A stretch of DNA of 64,000 nucleotides from Xiphydria camelus. Taxonomy: Eukaryota > Arthropoda > Insecta > Hymenoptera > Xiphydriidae. The stretch lies in NCBI GenBank assembly GCA_963678675.1, contig OY783194.1:29924278-29988277 (forward strand), given 5' to 3'. Both the position numbers and the translations under genes were made by a program. This document shows positions 26,557 to 37,949 of the stretch, piece after piece (within the stretch, counting starts at the first letter, position 1; each line of letters starts with the position of its first letter). The notes beneath the pieces were generated by a model. That model made no database searches. It worked only from the letters and a program-made list of their open reading frames with translations, and was not told the origin of the DNA.

Positions 26557-28320
26557 TCCCCTTTCGGCGAATAATAAATAATGTTACGCGTGTCGATGTA
26601 ACGTAAAACCGATTCGCTGAGATGATTTCGAAGAATTCCTCGCGATAATCTGCCTTCGTATTAACTGCATGCTGCAGTTCTACTATAGTATACTATCGTA
26701 TACGATGCATCGAACTGACGCGATAAGAAATCGACATTGCAATCGATACAGAGGTACGAGGTATTGTTTCCTTAACTCGGCAACGCAATCGATGCTCTCT
26801 TATCACAATTGGGTGCAATAAATCCACGATATAACGTGGCTAATCGCGATACCACGCGGTCGAATCGTATCGACCTTCGTATTGTGCGGTAAATCGTCGA
26901 AATGTCAAGTCAAAAACAATCGTTTTCCACCACACGACAAAACCAGGCCCGGTTGAAGCAATCAACATCGTCCTACGCGCGATTCTTCCCATGCGCACAC
27001 GTATAAACATTCTACGGAATGAGAGGCAAGAAACCAGGCGTTCCGAGAGCATCTTACCTACGCCTCGCATATAAACCGCGGCTGAAGAGAAACGCCGCAA
27101 AACGGGCGCATAACGAAATGAACCGAATTCCTGCAGCTTCCTCCCGCGGCGATAGCGGTCTCTCCTTTCCCGCGAACTCTTCCACGCTCCCCCCAAATTC
27201 CTCTCGTCCCACCACCCTGCCTCCCTCGTCGGCCCTTCCTCTCCCCCGTTCCCCTTTCGTCTTTTCTCCCGCCAATACAAAACGAAATTAATTACCTGCA
27301 GCAGCCCTGTCACGAAACCACGCGCGGTTCACAATGCCGTCACGCCGAGGAGTATACCTACACGCGCGCGAACGCCTCGTCCCGTGCGCGCGGGAAGAAA
27401 ACGCTCCAGAAATATATTCACCGGGTTTATTTTTTTCACCGGCGTGTTTTCCCTCGCGGTTATAACGACGTCCCGACGGGATTGCACAACGGGAGGGCAG
27501 AAGAAGATTCCACGAGATTTCTCAATGCGCTCTCCTCTTCCTTTCGTCGAAGTGTGCACACTGAGGGAGATTTTATAGGTTGCACGGCAATGCTAGTAAT
27601 TTGTTAATATAAGAATAAATTCAATATACATATATAACTGTACAGGAAAAATGAAATAATATAAAAATAAATCAATTTAGAAGTAAAAATGTGTTTGTAC
27701 TGTTTCTACACTGTCCAGTTAATCACATTTAACCTAGTACAGTTATCATAGCTAGGTATACTTATTGCTATGCGACCTATAAATTTCACCTAGTGCATTG
27801 AAAGAAATATGTAATTGCTATACTACCAAAAAATTGTCTTTAACCAAAAACATATCATTCCAGAATCAAGCAATGTTTATTGATTATGATGAAAGCCAGG
27901 TGATATAAAAAGAATTAAATAAAACACTGTAGTTGAGAGTGGAAGTTATAATTTTATTACCAAACGCGACTAACGTCTTTATTCTTAGGAGAGCTCCGAG
28001 AGACAAACTCACAAAGACTTCTAATACACTTGGTCCTTAGTTCTTTCTTTCTCTCTCTCTCTCTCTAGGTGTATATCGTTACATATAAACATTCATACGA
28101 TATTTGAGAGCAGACCCTACATGCTGCTTTCTTAAGAATAGTTTCGTCATGACATCATCAGTTCGCCGTACACATCAGATTATTCAATAAATTTACTGAG
28201 CTGATTTTTGCTAATAGGTGCCAATAAAGGTTTTCTCTGTGCAAGAAAATATTTGATAGGCTCGAGTAATTGTTTTTTTCACACGGAAAGAATTTCTCGT
28301 CCCAACGAAGGTATTAGGTA
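26557..28320. other. Non-coding stretch
   Basis: CpG-rich to about 27.6 kb, then AT-rich. A TC-rich tract lies at 28041-28066. The minus-strand frame of 157 codons at 26.84-27.31 kb faces an open plus-strand frame and has no family likeness. Confidence 0.4.
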
Positions 28321-28887
28321 GGGGAGAAGCTGGTACAGTGGCCACCTTTTCAGTAGATTGTTAATAAAAAATAAATAAAAGGGGTTATTGAAATTCGTTA
28401 TATCATAAATGAAACTTCAATATGAGTGTGTTGTAATACCAGTTCGATGTATGAAACGAAATATAAGTAAACAAAAAAAAATTGATTTCTATATTTTTCT
28501 ATAATGTGGCCACTGTACCCTACTGGTATGGTACAGTGGACACAAGGATGAGATGCAGTGGCCACTAGAGGAGAGGTTGGAACAGTGGCCATGCAGGTAC
28601 AGTGGCCACTTGCAGTTTTCATGCAAAATTTTCGACTAATAACATACCTACCATATACATATACAAATAACCAATTATACCAATTAATTATACCAATTAA
28701 CCAAAAAACAAATTATACCAATAACATACCTATACATATACATATACATACTACATTAAATACGTATACCTATACATGAACTACATTGGCAACCTCTCAC
28801 GAGATGGCGGTGTTATTGGTCGAAAATTTTGCATGAAAACTGCAAGTGGCCACTGTACCTGCATGGCCACTGTTCCAGCCTCTCCCC
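28321..28887. mobile_element. 567-bp TA-flanked element built from GTACAGTGGCCAC motifs
   Basis: It begins GGGGAGAAGCTGGTACAGTG and ends CACTGTTCCAGCCTCTCCCC, an inverted end pair flanked by TA on both sides. The ACAGTGG motif (or its complement) recurs at least eight times, both near the ends and inside. A long hairpin occupies its right half: arms 28570-28643 and 28812-28885 differ at only two of 74 positions. The hairpin loop is AT-rich with repeated TACCTATACATATA. No coding capacity. Superfamily not assigned. Confidence 0.8.
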
Positions 28888-30068
28888 TACTTGAATCAAG
28901 ACTATCGTATATATTCTTCGACCAAGAGAATCTATATTCTTAAAAAGTATCGCGTACCTCAGAGAGACGCGACGTCCTACGCGAGGCTCCTTTTCCACTC
29001 GACGAAGCACTCCCTCGTCTTCTCTAGGCGCTCGTACGCGCTATTCCAACATCACGACTCGCCGAAACGCGACTCTCGTCACTTCCGGCTGTACGTCGGG
29101 CCTCCCGCGCGGCAAGTTCGTATACGTCACTCGCGCACAAGCACCTACGGGATGGCGTTTGGGCGCTGTCATTAACCTTCGGGAGGCGAAGTCGAGAGGA
29201 CGGCGAGAAACTCGAAGAAAGAAGGATAAGAAAATCGCGTGCTCGTTTCCCGGGATCCCCCTCATTTGCGCGCGGAGTCAGCGCGAAGACGAAGCTGGCT
29301 TATCGCGCGTTTGATGAGAGAAGAGGACGAAGGGGGAACTTTCCCTCTCTACGAGGATAGCGATGCTAATCAACGGAAGTATGTGTTCGAAGAACGCTGG
29401 AATTATCAATCTGCTCCATATTTTTCTACTTCCCTTCGTCTCATTCCACGTTAATCTCGCCGTGGCTCATATTGTCCCCGTTGTATAATATATTTTTTGT
29501 ATTCACCAACGACCACGCAGTTCGATGAAGAATTTGCGACGAGCCGAGCCAAATTGGCGACAGAACGTAAGTTTTACGATCATACGCGTGTTTCTCCTCT
29601 CCTTCTCCGCCCCGCACTTTTTCACGTACCGCGCAGGAATCGCAATGCGCCGCGCGCCGCCTTTCGAGGAACGCGCCGCGGCGCGACGGACAATACGCGG
29701 CGTACTTATACCCTCCCGAGGTCTCCTCTTCAAAAAGTCGTCGCCCCTCGCGCGCAGGAAACGTCGTCGCGCGACTTTGGTCCTCGCCGCCGCTTCTCGG
29801 AAAACTACCGCTACTGCAGCAGCGCGATCGACGGATGCGTACGCGCCGTGGGCCGCGCGCGAGCGGTCCCCAAAGTCGTCGGGGTCCGGATGGACGCGTC
29901 ACGAAATCCACTGGTGTATTATCAAGCCGATGATGACGCCACTTATACGGACACCCACGCGTTTTCACTGCATGCGAGCGCGCGCGCACGGCACGCAGAG
30001 GCACGCGTGCGCCCACACGCGTACGCGCGCGCGAGAGACCTTCCGTGCCGTAGGGAGACGACACGCGC

Positions 30069-30121
<53 letters not shown>

Positions 30122-31616
30122 GAAGAGAGGACTCTGCCACTTCTCCGTAGTTACCGGGGGGACCTGCAGGGTGCGGTCTGCTAGATCGGTTATTATCGCA
30201 TATATATAGCAGTCCCTTCTTCGGACCAGCAGCAGCCGATCGTCCAGATAGGAGCGCGCCAGGCTACTCCCGGACCAGAACTGGAGGCTGATGTCGACCG
30301 AGCCTGGCTCTCGCGCGTCGTGACGTTGAGATTGGAAGGGAATGGAAGGAACTGTGGACGTGACGGCGAGCCGCGGTGTAGAAGGCGAACCTCTTTAACC
30401 CCCCGTTAACCGACTGGTCGTCTAGCTCTCTCTTTTTCCCCGTCCGTCCCCTTATCGCGGTTTCTCGATGTGTCCCCCGTACGTCGTTGACTGATCCGTC
30501 GATGAAAGGAAGAGAGCGTGTTTGCGCAGTCTTCGGCTGATCGTGTTCAGTTCTCAATTCTTGCGGCGACGTGAATTTTTATATGGGGAGAGAACAGATA
30601 TTTGTAATTTGGGGCGACGATGTTTGGGTAATTGTCCGAAGATCTCATCTCGGTCGTTGTATCGACCCTTTGCAATATTTCGGACGACTGAAGGTCCGAT
30701 AATCCTTCGGTGGAATATAACTGGAAATGTGCTGTGCCTATATGCTCATCAGTTGCTGCCCGCTGCTCAATGCGCCAGTCCAAATTAGGCTTTACTCTAA
30801 AAATGCAGTCCTTTGATAAAACGAACGAAAAATTAAATGTTCTAGGATCTGCACAAAAATGCAAGTACAACTCCAGGACTTACTAAGGACAGACAAAATC
30901 CAAGTATTGTTCAAGTACTTTAAGGATTTCAAGGACCGCTGGACACCCTGATGAGTACACGAGAGCTCTGTGACGACAGTATAACGCGGGCTGCCCATTC
31001 ACAGGGGCGATGGAGAACTACTCTATATCACTATCGGTGCATAGACGCCGTCCGATATAAGCAACTCAGATCGCCGCGACTCTGTATACCGAAGAATTCG
31101 AAAAAAAATTGATGCACTTATCGGTGAGCGATAAAAACGATGACTTCACCGCGGTTCTCGTATCTTACGTCAACGTTAGTAAGCTGCACTCGGTAGCTGG
31201 AGCCCTCGTGTAACCGTAAGCGCCGCGTTAAGAGTCGCTGCATAATGTGGGCAGCCGCGAGCCGTCACTGTGAGAAACTAACTGTGTGTATACTAACGAG
31301 CGTGCAGGAGAACGCGATGCGTCGAGACCGACAGACGACGGTTTCACAAGATTCGAGACGAGAGTGCGCGTCGCGAGAGGTGACGCGACGACGCGCGACG
31401 GATGGGTTTCTTCAGGGATGTCGCGAGAGGAAATGTAACTTCGAGGTAGTTTATTCGGTCGTCTAGCACGACTCTGGATATTCCACCAAATGAATTCTGG
31501 TAAATTTTGATCGTCAATTCATTTCTCTCGTGCTTTTACATCACAAGTTAACGGGAATATGCGAAATTGTCCTGCTAATTTTCTAAAGCACGTAGAAGGT
31601 GATACGCCTTGTACTA
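28888..31616. other. Non-coding stretch, very CpG-rich at 29.0-30.1 kb
   Basis: Frames of 207, 217 and 219 codons overlap on both strands at 29.44-30.18 kb, rich in Arg/Ala/Ser, with no family. A GA repeat lies at 30069-30124, followed by TATA-like CATATATATAG (about 30198-30208) and CAGT a base later. These could mark a promoter, but nothing downstream confirms it. An element end CCGCTGGACACCCTG is at 30937-30951. Confidence 0.4.
30069..30124 (+). repeat. GA microsatellite
   Basis: About 55 bp of GA with two GAAA interruptions. GAGA-type tracts can be promoter elements in insects; here that is only a possibility. Confidence 0.9.
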
Positions 31617-31833
31617 ACTGTAAAAAAAATGGTATCAAATTTAACATAATTGTATGTAAAGCTTTTATCCAATACGTGATTATGAAACTTAATAAATTTC
31701 GTTATGAAATTTGTAAGTTATTTCACAAGGAAATATACTAATTTTCATAATTACGGAGTATATTAATTTTCATGATTGCATATTGGAAAAAAGCTTTATA
31801 TAAAAATATGTTCAAAATACAATTTTTTACAGT
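31617..31833. mobile_element. Palindromic AT-rich MITE family C, copy 2
   Basis: The ends are ACTGTAAAAAAAATGGTATC and CAATTTTTTACAGT. Inside lie TGTAAAGCTTTTATCCAAT, TTATGAAACTTAATAA and the inverted AATTTTCATGATT, ATTGGAAAAAAGCTTTATAT, the same order as in 24597-24793. Confidence 0.75.
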
Positions 31834-31856
31834 GCTTCGTAATAAGATGGTTTTTT

Positions 31857-31914
31857 GGTTGCCTTCCACAGGCGCAGCTGGAGCCAGTAATGCTGCGCCT
31901 GATGGGAGGCAACC
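31857..31914. repeat. 58-bp hairpin (GGTTGCC...GGCAACC)
   Basis: The outer arms GGTTGCCTTCC / GGGAGGCAACC and inner arms AGGCGCAGC / GCTGCGCCT pair around a 13-nt loop; the outer arms tolerate one offset. It lies 24 bp after MITE family C copy 2. A small structured RNA or an element relic are both possible. Confidence 0.6.
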
Positions 31915-32052
31915 GTGGAAACGCATTTACACCGATGCATAAAGCGCATCACCGAACCCTGGTTCATTGCATTTTGTAACGACACCGGCGAACCCTCACG
32001 TGGGTCGTTCCCCGAACTACACGATATTCGGCAATATGTATACGCACACGGG

Positions 32053-32186
32053 TTGGGCCGTGTAATTGCAGCTGGTAGAGCGAGACCTTGGCGACTAATG
32101 CCTGGAATCGGTATAGGTATTCGTACATTCGAAACAGTGATCGAACGCCTGCACTGTGCATGGGTTGGGCTGTAATTGCAGCTGCT
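32053..32186 (+). repeat. Direct repeat GGGTTGGGCnnTGTAATTGCAGCTG, two copies
   Basis: GGGTTGGGCCGTGTAATTGC at about 32051 and GGGTTGGGCTGTAATTGC at about 32162 are both followed by AGCTG. The spacing is about 111 bp. No longer unit is obvious. Confidence 0.55.
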
Positions 32187-32679
32187 TTTAGAGAGAGGTC
32201 AGTGCGCAATGCACGGTTCACCATATACCGATTACCGCAACGTTTTCACGTACACGTGCGTTACCAAGCCGCTTCGTTGCCGATGCACGGCAGGGATTCG
32301 CCGCGGTGCGTTCGCACCACCCGATCTCGAGGCACGCTCGCCGACTTCTCTGGGCCTTTGTCTCCGCGCGGTTAACTAGTTCAGGGTACGCGAGAATATA
32401 GCGCGCGCGGTGGATTTCGAGTTCGAATGAAATGTATAGAAAATTGCAAGACGAAACGAAATAATTCTTCATTTAACCTTCTGAGCATTGAATATAGTTT
32501 TGTTTGGAAAAATGTGACGGGATGAAATTTCTCAATAAATTAAAGTAGGATGAAATGCAGTGCTAAGTCAACTGTCAATCATCGGTATTAAGAGTCCTTA
32601 AATTTATTTTATTTATACAATTTTTTTTTTGAAGAATCGAAACCTCATTTTACACACTTCAATGTTTTAAGAAAAATGT

Positions 32680-32720
32680 GTATTTTTGATATAAATGTAT
32701 TGTATGTATCAAACTTTTAT

Positions 32721-32795
<75 letters not shown>

Positions 32796-32940
32796 ACACA
32801 CGTAATTATTATACAAAAATTAATATACTCCCTCGTGAGAAGTTTGTATTCAATATTTGTCAAACTTTAAATATAATTATATTTAAAAGCTTTATATGCA
32901 ATTATACGTTAAGTTTAATTCAAATTTTGTTCACAGCATA
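32680..32940. mobile_element. MITE family C, copy 3, split by a CA microsatellite
   Basis: ATATAAATGTATTGTATG and CAAACTTTTATCC precede the CA run. After it come CGTAATTATTATAC, AAATTAATATACTCC, then AAAAGCTTTATATGCAATTA and TTCACAG. This is the order of family C copies 1 and 2, more decayed. Confidence 0.5.
32722..32793 (+). repeat. CA microsatellite, 36 units
   Basis: A pure CA run of 72 bp. It is likely polymorphic in length. Confidence 0.95.
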
Positions 32941-34990
32941 TATAGGTACAGATTTTCCTTTCGCCGTTTACATTTCTATATGCTCTCCCGACCAACGGGG
33001 CTAGATCGAGTCAGATCACGTTAGATCGATAAAGCCGTCACGCGATAGCGATCACGCGAGTAATAGATACGCGCGCCGCCGATAAAACTATACTCAACGT
33101 CGAGTTCTCCAAAAAAGGAAGTGTCGTCAGATCCTCGGGAACTCGTCGATCGCGCTCGTAAAGTACACATCTACGCGTCGACGGACGAATGATCGATGCA
33201 TCCGACGCAAAGTTTCCATCTCATTGAGAGATTAAGTCAGAGACAAGTTCGTTCGATCGACTCGCGAATCCCACATGGCGGCCGATAAACCGGATCCACG
33301 ACTAAAGGACCGGGAGCTGGCTCTCGCCACGTTCGCGACACGCCAATGTCTAATGTCGTTACTCGTTACGTTTCCCTTATACGTAACGCCCCGCGTGTAT
33401 TCCGTGTGGCGCGGATCGGGATAAGGGTTCATTTACACTTCGTGCCGCCCGAAGTAACCGCGCGCGCTCGCGCGCGGGACAGATCTCGACGTGGATACGG
33501 TGAAAAACGTGATTAAAACTTTTGCGCTTCTCAGGTTCCGCGCAGGCGGCGCGAGACGTCGGGTTCGCCGGCTGAATCTTCTTCGTGGATCGACGCGGGA
33601 AGATTTTTCTCTAGCGCGCAAAAGTCTAACGTTTGGCTCCTTCCTATATTCGCGGGTGAACTAGGAGAGACGGGGTAATTCGTACTTCCTTTCCCCTTCG
33701 TTTTCGCACCTCCGGCAAAATCCAACGCGTGTCCTGTATTCCCGCAATCCGAAATCTGTCGTCACTGAACGACATTTCCTACAAATAACCTTAACCACGT
33801 AATTTCTATTCTCGGCATTTATTTCTTTCAGTGTACGCTATCATTTTCACGCGCTGCTAAATACAACCGCGAGTGTAACCAACACACTGTTCGTTGTAAC
33901 CCGCGTTGTTACGCGTAATTAATTCGTGTATACGGATGTCGAGTCGTCCGACAATCGTGTTTACGATACATCTGAACGCGCGCTCATTTGACATTACGTG
34001 CGTGGTATTACGCGCGCCCGATGACAAAGTATGTAAACAACTATCCAGCGAGCGAACGTGCTACAGTTGCATCGCATCGCGCGCGACTCGCGGATGGGGC
34101 AAGAGCGATATTGCGATACGTGTTTGAAAACGAAAATTCTTACGCGAGGGAATCGATTTTTTCCGAGAACGCTGAACGCGTGAATACAACTGTACACGTA
34201 CATATTAGGACACACGCGGCGGTGCGAATGTGCATTCGTGTCGAATAAATCTGCCGTTCAAAAATGAAACGTGAATGTGATTATGCAAACACACGAAGAA
34301 GGGGGGGAGTATTCGGCTGTACCATTTTAAAAATTCTTTGCACAATCGACAAACGCAATTTTAATTTTCGTGCGCTTCGTGTTCACGAAAAATGTCTCAC
34401 GAGAATTCAAAACATGTGAACTATCGCACGCGAGTATCAGCGACGCTGTATGAATCATAGAGCGAATCGCGTGTACGTATATCTGTATAAAAAGTGAATA
34501 ATCACGTTACGATAAACACGTGTTCGCGACGATAAACGAAACGTCCGTGAGCAAGCGCGTTGGGAGGATTTTCCGTGATGCACAGAGAAAAGACGTCAAC
34601 GCGCGTAGGAAAATTTGGAAGATTCTCATACCGAAAGAGAGTCGAGTCCCGCACGATCTTCGATTTCTCACGGCACCTCCCCCGCCGTTTCTCTTTACGC
34701 GAAGCCTCTTTACATATGTGCGTTCCCCGTCGTGAAAGACGCGGCGTGTAACGAACGTTCCTCTCCTTTCTTTTCACAAAAGTCGCTCCACAGTATGTCC
34801 ATTCACTCGCAAGACGCGTCGTCATCGTCGCGACGTCCCGCGGACGAGCGACCGTGATTTTAACCCGTTGATGCGAACCGTGCCATCGGCATTCCAGTGC
34901 CCGAAAACGAGACGAAACGACTCGTGTATTTCGGCGACGCCTGCATATTTTCCCTTTAGACCTCTTGGCCGAGTTGCGAACGCCGCGGGC
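32941..34990. other. CpG-rich non-coding DNA
   Basis: A 173-codon minus frame at 34.50-35.02 kb is basic (many Arg/Lys), overlaps plus-strand frames and shows no domain. No exon or RNA gene is seen. Confidence 0.4.
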
Positions 34991-35473
34991 ACGCAACCTG
35001 ACGTCGCAATAGGGAACTTGCATAAAATTTTATTTTGTATGAAACACAGCAAACATAATAGTTAAAGTTATTCAAAACACAGTACCAATAGTAAAAACTT
35101 GATAAAAAAAACTTCTACCCCAAAAACATTACTTTAAAAGTAGCATGGCCACGTCTCCCCAGTGAAACTCCGCGTTATGGGCGGCACTAGTTACCATGTA
35201 TAGTGACGTCACTGTACATGGTAACGGTCCGCCTGCAGGCCTTCTAGTATATCTATATCTAGGATAGTGACGTCACGGCACGGCGTGCCGCTCGACCGGC
35301 TGTTTCAAGTGGGCGGGATTTATCGCAAACTTTATTAATTTCTTACGGCTTAATTTCGCGTCAGAAAAAAAATAAAAAAACACGTCCCACATTTTTTTAC
35401 ATGTTCAATCCATTTATGATGTTAAAAAAATATGTGCAAGTCCCCTATTGCGTTTCGACGTCACGAGGTGCGT
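34991..35473. mobile_element. Candidate inverted-repeat element carrying CRE palindromes
   Basis: The left arm 34991-35023 (CTGACGTCGCAATAGGGAAC, then TTGCAT) faces the right arm 35433-35473 (GTGCAAGTCCCCTATTGCG, then CGACGTCA). The arms pair apart from a short insert TTTC and a few mismatches. The middle holds the CRE palindromes at 35190-35225 and 35268. Non-coding. Confidence 0.6.
35190..35225. promoter_or_regulatory. 36-bp palindrome centred on TGACGTCA (CRE/ATF site)
   Basis: GTTACCATGTATAGTGACGT pairs with the following half, ACGTCACTGTACATGGTAAC, with one mismatched pair. The centre, 35204-35211, is the full cAMP-response-element consensus. A second perfect TGACGTCA lies at 35268-35275 inside TAGTGACGTCACGG. 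A third short palindrome, CGGCACGGCGTGCCG, follows. Binding by CREB/ATF is inference. Confidence 0.55.
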
Positions 35474-35569
35474 AGCGTTGTAAGGAGACTGATAGCGTTT
35501 TCGGCTGGGCAGAATTTTAGCTGCACTGCTATTATTACGATCAAGTTACACCCGCCTATCTCGACCGTG

Positions 35570-36172
35570 TTAACCCTTTCGGGACGCGGTTGACCTATAT
35601 ATCTGCCATATACTGATTTGCTACACAGACGGCTGACCGATATATATGACACCATATGCAACATGCTCTAAGGACTACCGTCAGATATCTCAGCCACATA
35701 TTAAAAATTGCTTACCTTACCTTTATTATTTAGTGTAAACTAGATAAATGTTTTGAGTTTTTACCTCGAAATTGTTTATTTTCATAGCTATTTATAAATG
35801 ACCGATATACAGTAATCCCTCGTTATCCGCGGATTCTTTTTCCGCGGTTTCGGTTATCCGCGATCTGAAATTCCCGTGTTTTATCGTATGATTTCCACCT
35901 CCCCACAGAAAAGAGCAAGCGAAAAGTTACTCATTTAATTTTCGTTATAATTTTTGTGCTTAGAATTAGCGAGATTGGCGAATTTTCACTAATTCACTAA
36001 GTATTTTATAAATGGGCTTCTAGCGGTTTCGTTATCCGCGGAATATTGTAAGAACATAACCCCCGCGGATAACGAGGGATTACTGTATATGACATTCGTC
36101 CATCCGGCAAGTAAAAATACGCCGCCCACCTGGTAAGTCTACCAAATATAGAGCCGTCCCGAAAGGGTTAAA
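35570..36172. mobile_element. piggyBac-like non-autonomous element with TTAA target duplication
   Basis: TTAA at 35570-35573 is followed by CCCTTTCGGGACG. The other end is CGTCCCGAAAGGG followed by TTAA at 36169-36172. Perfect 13-bp inverted ends starting CCC at a TTAA target are the hallmark of piggyBac elements. No transposase is encoded. A second element at 35810-36085 has inserted into it. Confidence 0.85.
35810..36085. mobile_element. pogo/Tigger-like MITE nested in the piggyBac-like element
   Basis: The ends are CAGTAATCCCTCGTTATCCG and CGGATAACGAGGGATTACTG, perfectly inverted over more than 22 bp and flanked by TA. The CAGT...CCCTCG ends and TA target fit pogo/Tigger elements. Subterminal copies of GTTATCCGCGG recur inside on both sides. 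276 bp, non-coding. Confidence 0.85.
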
Positions 36173-37860
36173 AGTTACACCGAGTGTAGGCAGTGTATCC
36201 TACTTAAAGGATCCGATTGAAACCGATTCCCCAGTAACTTTTTCCCCAGTAGAGACCGTGAAATATAAAGAAAAATAAAAGAAACTATTGTATAAACCAA
36301 AATATGACCGAGTAAAATACTTAATTATTTCGCCAACCTTGACTATGTCTGAATTCTACAAGAGACCAGCTTTCATTTAGAGCTACATTTCACGAACTCT
36401 TTCTCTTTCTCTCTCCCTCTCTCGAATGCATAAACATAAATCAGTTTCGATCCGAAGGCTTTCCTCGCCTATCAACGATCCATTTGTACCCCGAAGGAAC
36501 GTGCGGCGCCGCCACGTTCTCGTACGCCATCAGGGCGAAACAACCTGCTTTACATGAGTACCGCGAAGCTTTCACGTTTTGTTGCCAAGAGTCGCTCTTG
36601 CCGGTGCAGCTGGAGAAGCGTGATACGCCTACGCCACACGACTCCACCGTACGGTCGGTACAGCGTGGACGAGCTTGAGATTTCAACGCGTCTGACCCTA
36701 ACCGGGAATTTCGATGCCTCCCACGCGTTTCGTCGAGAGTGATCAGAGTCCTGGAAGGATAACTCGAAGGCGTCGCGCGCGTGTACGAAATGCCACCAAA
36801 TGGAATCATATTCGAACGGCGTGGAAGAGCGGTTCTCAAAGCGAGCCGCGAGTACCACTGGTGGTACGTGAAGCATTTCGAGGTGGCATACTTAGGTACT
36901 TATAAACTCGAGTCTCCGCGTTCAGAGACAATTCTCAAACCGGAAAGATAACTTGGCGCGTGCGAAACGACGCGAGGAAAGCGATGCGTGAAATTGTTGA
37001 CATCGAATATTTCTAAATACGGCTGCAAGCGGGGAAAAGAGAACATTGAGTTATCCGGCGCATCGTTCTAAAGAGGTATGCAATATTAAGCTAAAGTGGA
37101 TATACATATACTTAAATAAAATGAAACGTTAATCGTTTTAACCGTACATATTTATCGAAATCCTTTGAATTTAATTTTTGACCACTCTATCTTATGTATT
37201 TTTTCGTGCTGATTTTGAAATTAATGAATTTATTCAGAAAATCTCAAAGAAAGATCGAAATATCGAATTTCGGAGGAAGAAAAATGTCTCGTAAGTAAAA
37301 TCGCTGAAATATTATATTTCCTTCGAGATATCGATTTAATAACCGTGCTTTTCATAATCAGCGTGAGAAAATACATGAGATGGAGTAGCCGATCGACCGA
37401 TTCCAGAGATATCGATTTTTATGAAAAATGGAAAAAAGAACGCGCGGAAATTTTAACTTCTCACCGCCAGTTGTTCGTTTTACGAACAAGGGCATACCCC
37501 TATACGAGGAACTTTACACGGTCAATTATTTCAAAGCGATTCCAGGTACGAAGAAGGTGTCCGGTGTAACGCGACAGCTCGAATGTGTGCTTTAAAAATA
37601 AGCGGATGCCGGAGGAGAGTTATTAGAGAGACCCCCGTCCCTTTCGATACCGTTCGACTTCACAGAACGTATATTTATGTGACTCACGGGATGAAAAAGT
37701 TATTCACCTCCCTTTATCCTTTGTCCCGTGATCTCCCGGGACGACCGGATTGGCGATCACCCTCCCTTCCCTCTGCCATATGACAAAATGAACCTCAAAC
37801 TGCTACATCCGTATAATTATCGCGTCGTCAAATTAATACGTACCGCTATATACGGAACGG
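36173..37860. other. Non-coding stretch
   Basis: CpG-rich short frames at 36.4-36.9 kb on both strands without family likeness. A diverged repeat lies at 37194-37312. Otherwise nothing is recognised. Confidence 0.4.
37194..37312 (+). repeat. Diverged interspersed repeat, copy 2
   Basis: Partner of 19955-20085: ATGTATTTTTTCGTGCTGAT, then AAAATCTCAAA, then GAAATATCGA and GTAAAATCGCTG in the same order. Confidence 0.5.
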
Positions 37861-37949
37861 TATGCGTCCGACAAAACGTTAATATTAACTAAGCACGATG
37901 TATGCGTCCCACAAAACGTTAGTATTAACGGAGCACGATGTGTGCGTCT
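37861..37949 (+). repeat. Tandem repeat, 40-bp unit, two and a quarter copies
   Basis: Units 37861-37900 and 37901-37940 differ at about four positions (TATGCGTCCGACAAAACGTT / TATGCGTCCCACAAAACGTT). A third start, TGTGCGTCT, follows. Confidence 0.85.

Noticed and set aside
29441..30184. Long overlapping frames of 207-219 codons on both strands
   Set aside because: They lie in CGCG-rich DNA where stop codons are rare. They overlap antiparallel, are Arg/Ala/Ser-rich and match no family, and part of one is a GA-repeat translation.
32676..32870. Frame with a long Thr-His run
   Set aside because: It is the translation of the CA microsatellite.
34502..35023. 173-codon minus-strand basic frame
   Set aside because: It overlaps plus frames, runs into an inverted-repeat element and shows no domain. 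I could not join it to the PLEKHG acceptor.
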